This document shows positions 42,061-42,772 of a DNA stretch of 42,772 nt, in pieces (positions within the stretch are counted from its first letter, which is position 1; the number at the start of each line of letters is the position of its first letter). Source of the DNA: Maribacter sp. (GTDB lineage Bacteria; Bacteroidota; Bacteroidia; Flavobacteriales; Flavobacteriaceae); the NCBI GenBank assembly GCA_024228355.1, contig JAAETN010000022.1:1-42772 (forward strand), read 5' to 3'. The position numbers and the translations under genes are program-made. The notes under the pieces are model-generated. The model saw only the letters and a program-made list of their open reading frames with translations. It searched no databases and was not told the DNA's origin.

Positions 42061-42772
42061 TTATCTAAACAAATTTTGCATGACCAAAAACGGAATCTTA
42101 ATGTGAAGCCCTATCTTATCAATAGTCGACTGACTAAGCATGTCCTCCAAAAAAGAATGTCTTGAATTCACCAGTACCAGCATATCAATATCGTTATGGA
42201 CTATGTATTTTGTAATGGCAATGGTTTTATCCTTTTCTTGTGTAGTTTCAAATACTATCTTTGCTTTTGGCAAACATTCTCTTAGAAACTGTTGATTGTC
42301 CTCCTGTCGAAGTGAAAGTTTTTTAATTGGATCAATGTAAAGCATATGTATTGTAGATCTGAAAGAACCTGACATATCGCAAATTAATTTAAGTTCGCGC
42401 CTTTTATAGGGCACCAAATAATTAGTGGGGAACAGCACTTCTTTAGGTGCATGGTATATAAAATCTTCAGGTATGGCCAGCACTGGGCAACTAATATATT
42501 TTAGAACCTGCAAAGTATTACTGCCAAAAGTTATACTGCGATTATTGGTCTCGCCCCTAGTGGCCATAACAACAATATCCATATTCTCTTGATTAACCAA
42601 ATCATTGACTTCATCTATCAATGACCCAAAAGCTGATACCGTTTTATAGTTGTGCTGCGGATTAGGATAATGGTGTTTGATCTCTTCCAAGACCTTTTTC
42701 AATTGCTTTTCGGATTTTTGCGAGATTTTTTCTTTTAATTGTTCAAGCTGACTTCGTTTCGTCAATCTATCT
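42061..42772 (-). CDS. Universal stress protein, N-terminal part outside the window
   Basis: The frame is open to the last base of the window, so the start and the first part of domain 1 are missing; about 236 residues are visible. Seen are the end of the first Usp domain with its ATP loop (MATRGETNNRSITFGSN) and CPVLAIPE, then the second domain with RHSFLEDMLSQST in place of the loop. Homologous to the two downstream USPs. The third tandem copy suggests duplication in place, and the cluster may extend further upstream. Confidence 0.9.
   Translation of the reverse strand, partial: DRLTKRSQLEQLKEKISQKSEKQLKKVLEEIKHHYPNPQHNYKTVSAFGSLIDEVNDLVNQENMDIVVMATRGETNNRSITFGSNTLQVLKYISCPVLAIPEDFIYHAPKEVLFPTNYLVPYKRRELKLICDMSGSFRSTIHMLYIDPIKKLSLRQEDNQQFLRECLPKAKIVFETTQEKDKTIAITKYIVHNDIDMLVLVNSRHSFLEDMLSQSTIDKIGLHIKIPFLVMQNLFR

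Noticed and set aside
1-42772. tRNA, rRNA, CRISPR arrays, insertion sequences, prophage or integrative element
   Set aside because: No such genes, repeat-spacer structure, transposase or integrase motif was seen on either strand.

Overview
This window looks like a stretch of chromosome from a marine-type Bacteroidota, most probably Flavobacteriaceae. The evidence is the AT-rich composition, the outer-membrane and lipoprotein families (TonB-dependent receptor with a carboxypeptidase-like front domain, DUF2141, DUF2807/'head GIN', PspC), the poor Shine-Dalgarno signals, and at least one promoter of the Bacteroidota TTG/TAnnTTTG type. I see no rRNA, tRNA, CRISPR array, insertion sequence or phage gene. 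Both ends cut through genes: a peroxidase-related protein on the left and a universal stress protein on the right.

Region 1 (1-10.5 kb) is mostly on the minus strand. A TonB-dependent receptor leads into a six-gene cluster coxD-coxE-coxG-coxS-coxL-coxM. It encodes a molybdenum hydroxylase of the aerobic CO dehydrogenase family with its AAA ATPase, VWA protein and SRPBCC protein. The large subunit carries AYRGAGR, the form II signature, not the CO-specific copper-binding form I signature, so the true substrate is open. A secreted beta-propeller protein lies downstream.

Region 2 (10.7-20.6 kb) holds a DUF2141 protein and a very large sensor protein (TPR, membrane segment, histidine kinase, receiver, class III nucleotide cyclase). 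It also holds a redox-defence and export block: dps facing away from a HlyD adaptor, an FtsX/MacB-type permease, a TolC channel and an OxyR-type regulator. No ABC ATPase accompanies the permease.

Region 3 (20.6-33.9 kb) is mixed housekeeping and envelope genes: lipocalin-like lipoprotein, PBP4-type carboxypeptidase, NudK, AIM24-like and DUF4442 proteins, a DUF4870-PadR-PspC-DUF2807 envelope-stress cluster, a dipeptide epimerase overlapping a PLP enzyme (murein peptide metabolism), thioredoxin reductase and cardiolipin synthase.

Region 4 (33.9-42.8 kb) is the most unusual part. A LytTR response regulator is flanked by two paralogous small helical proteins. One lies in a cluster with a lipoprotein and a D-lactate-dehydrogenase-like enzyme. 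The other lies at the end of a long minus-strand cluster: three tandem universal stress proteins, a small eRF1-domain-2-like protein, an ATP-cone/Mrr-nuclease fusion and a beta-CASP metallo-beta-lactamase RNase. I infer that this is an energy- or oxygen-limitation response that links adenine-nucleotide sensing to RNA or ribosome turnover. The grouping of genes is seen; the function is a hypothesis.
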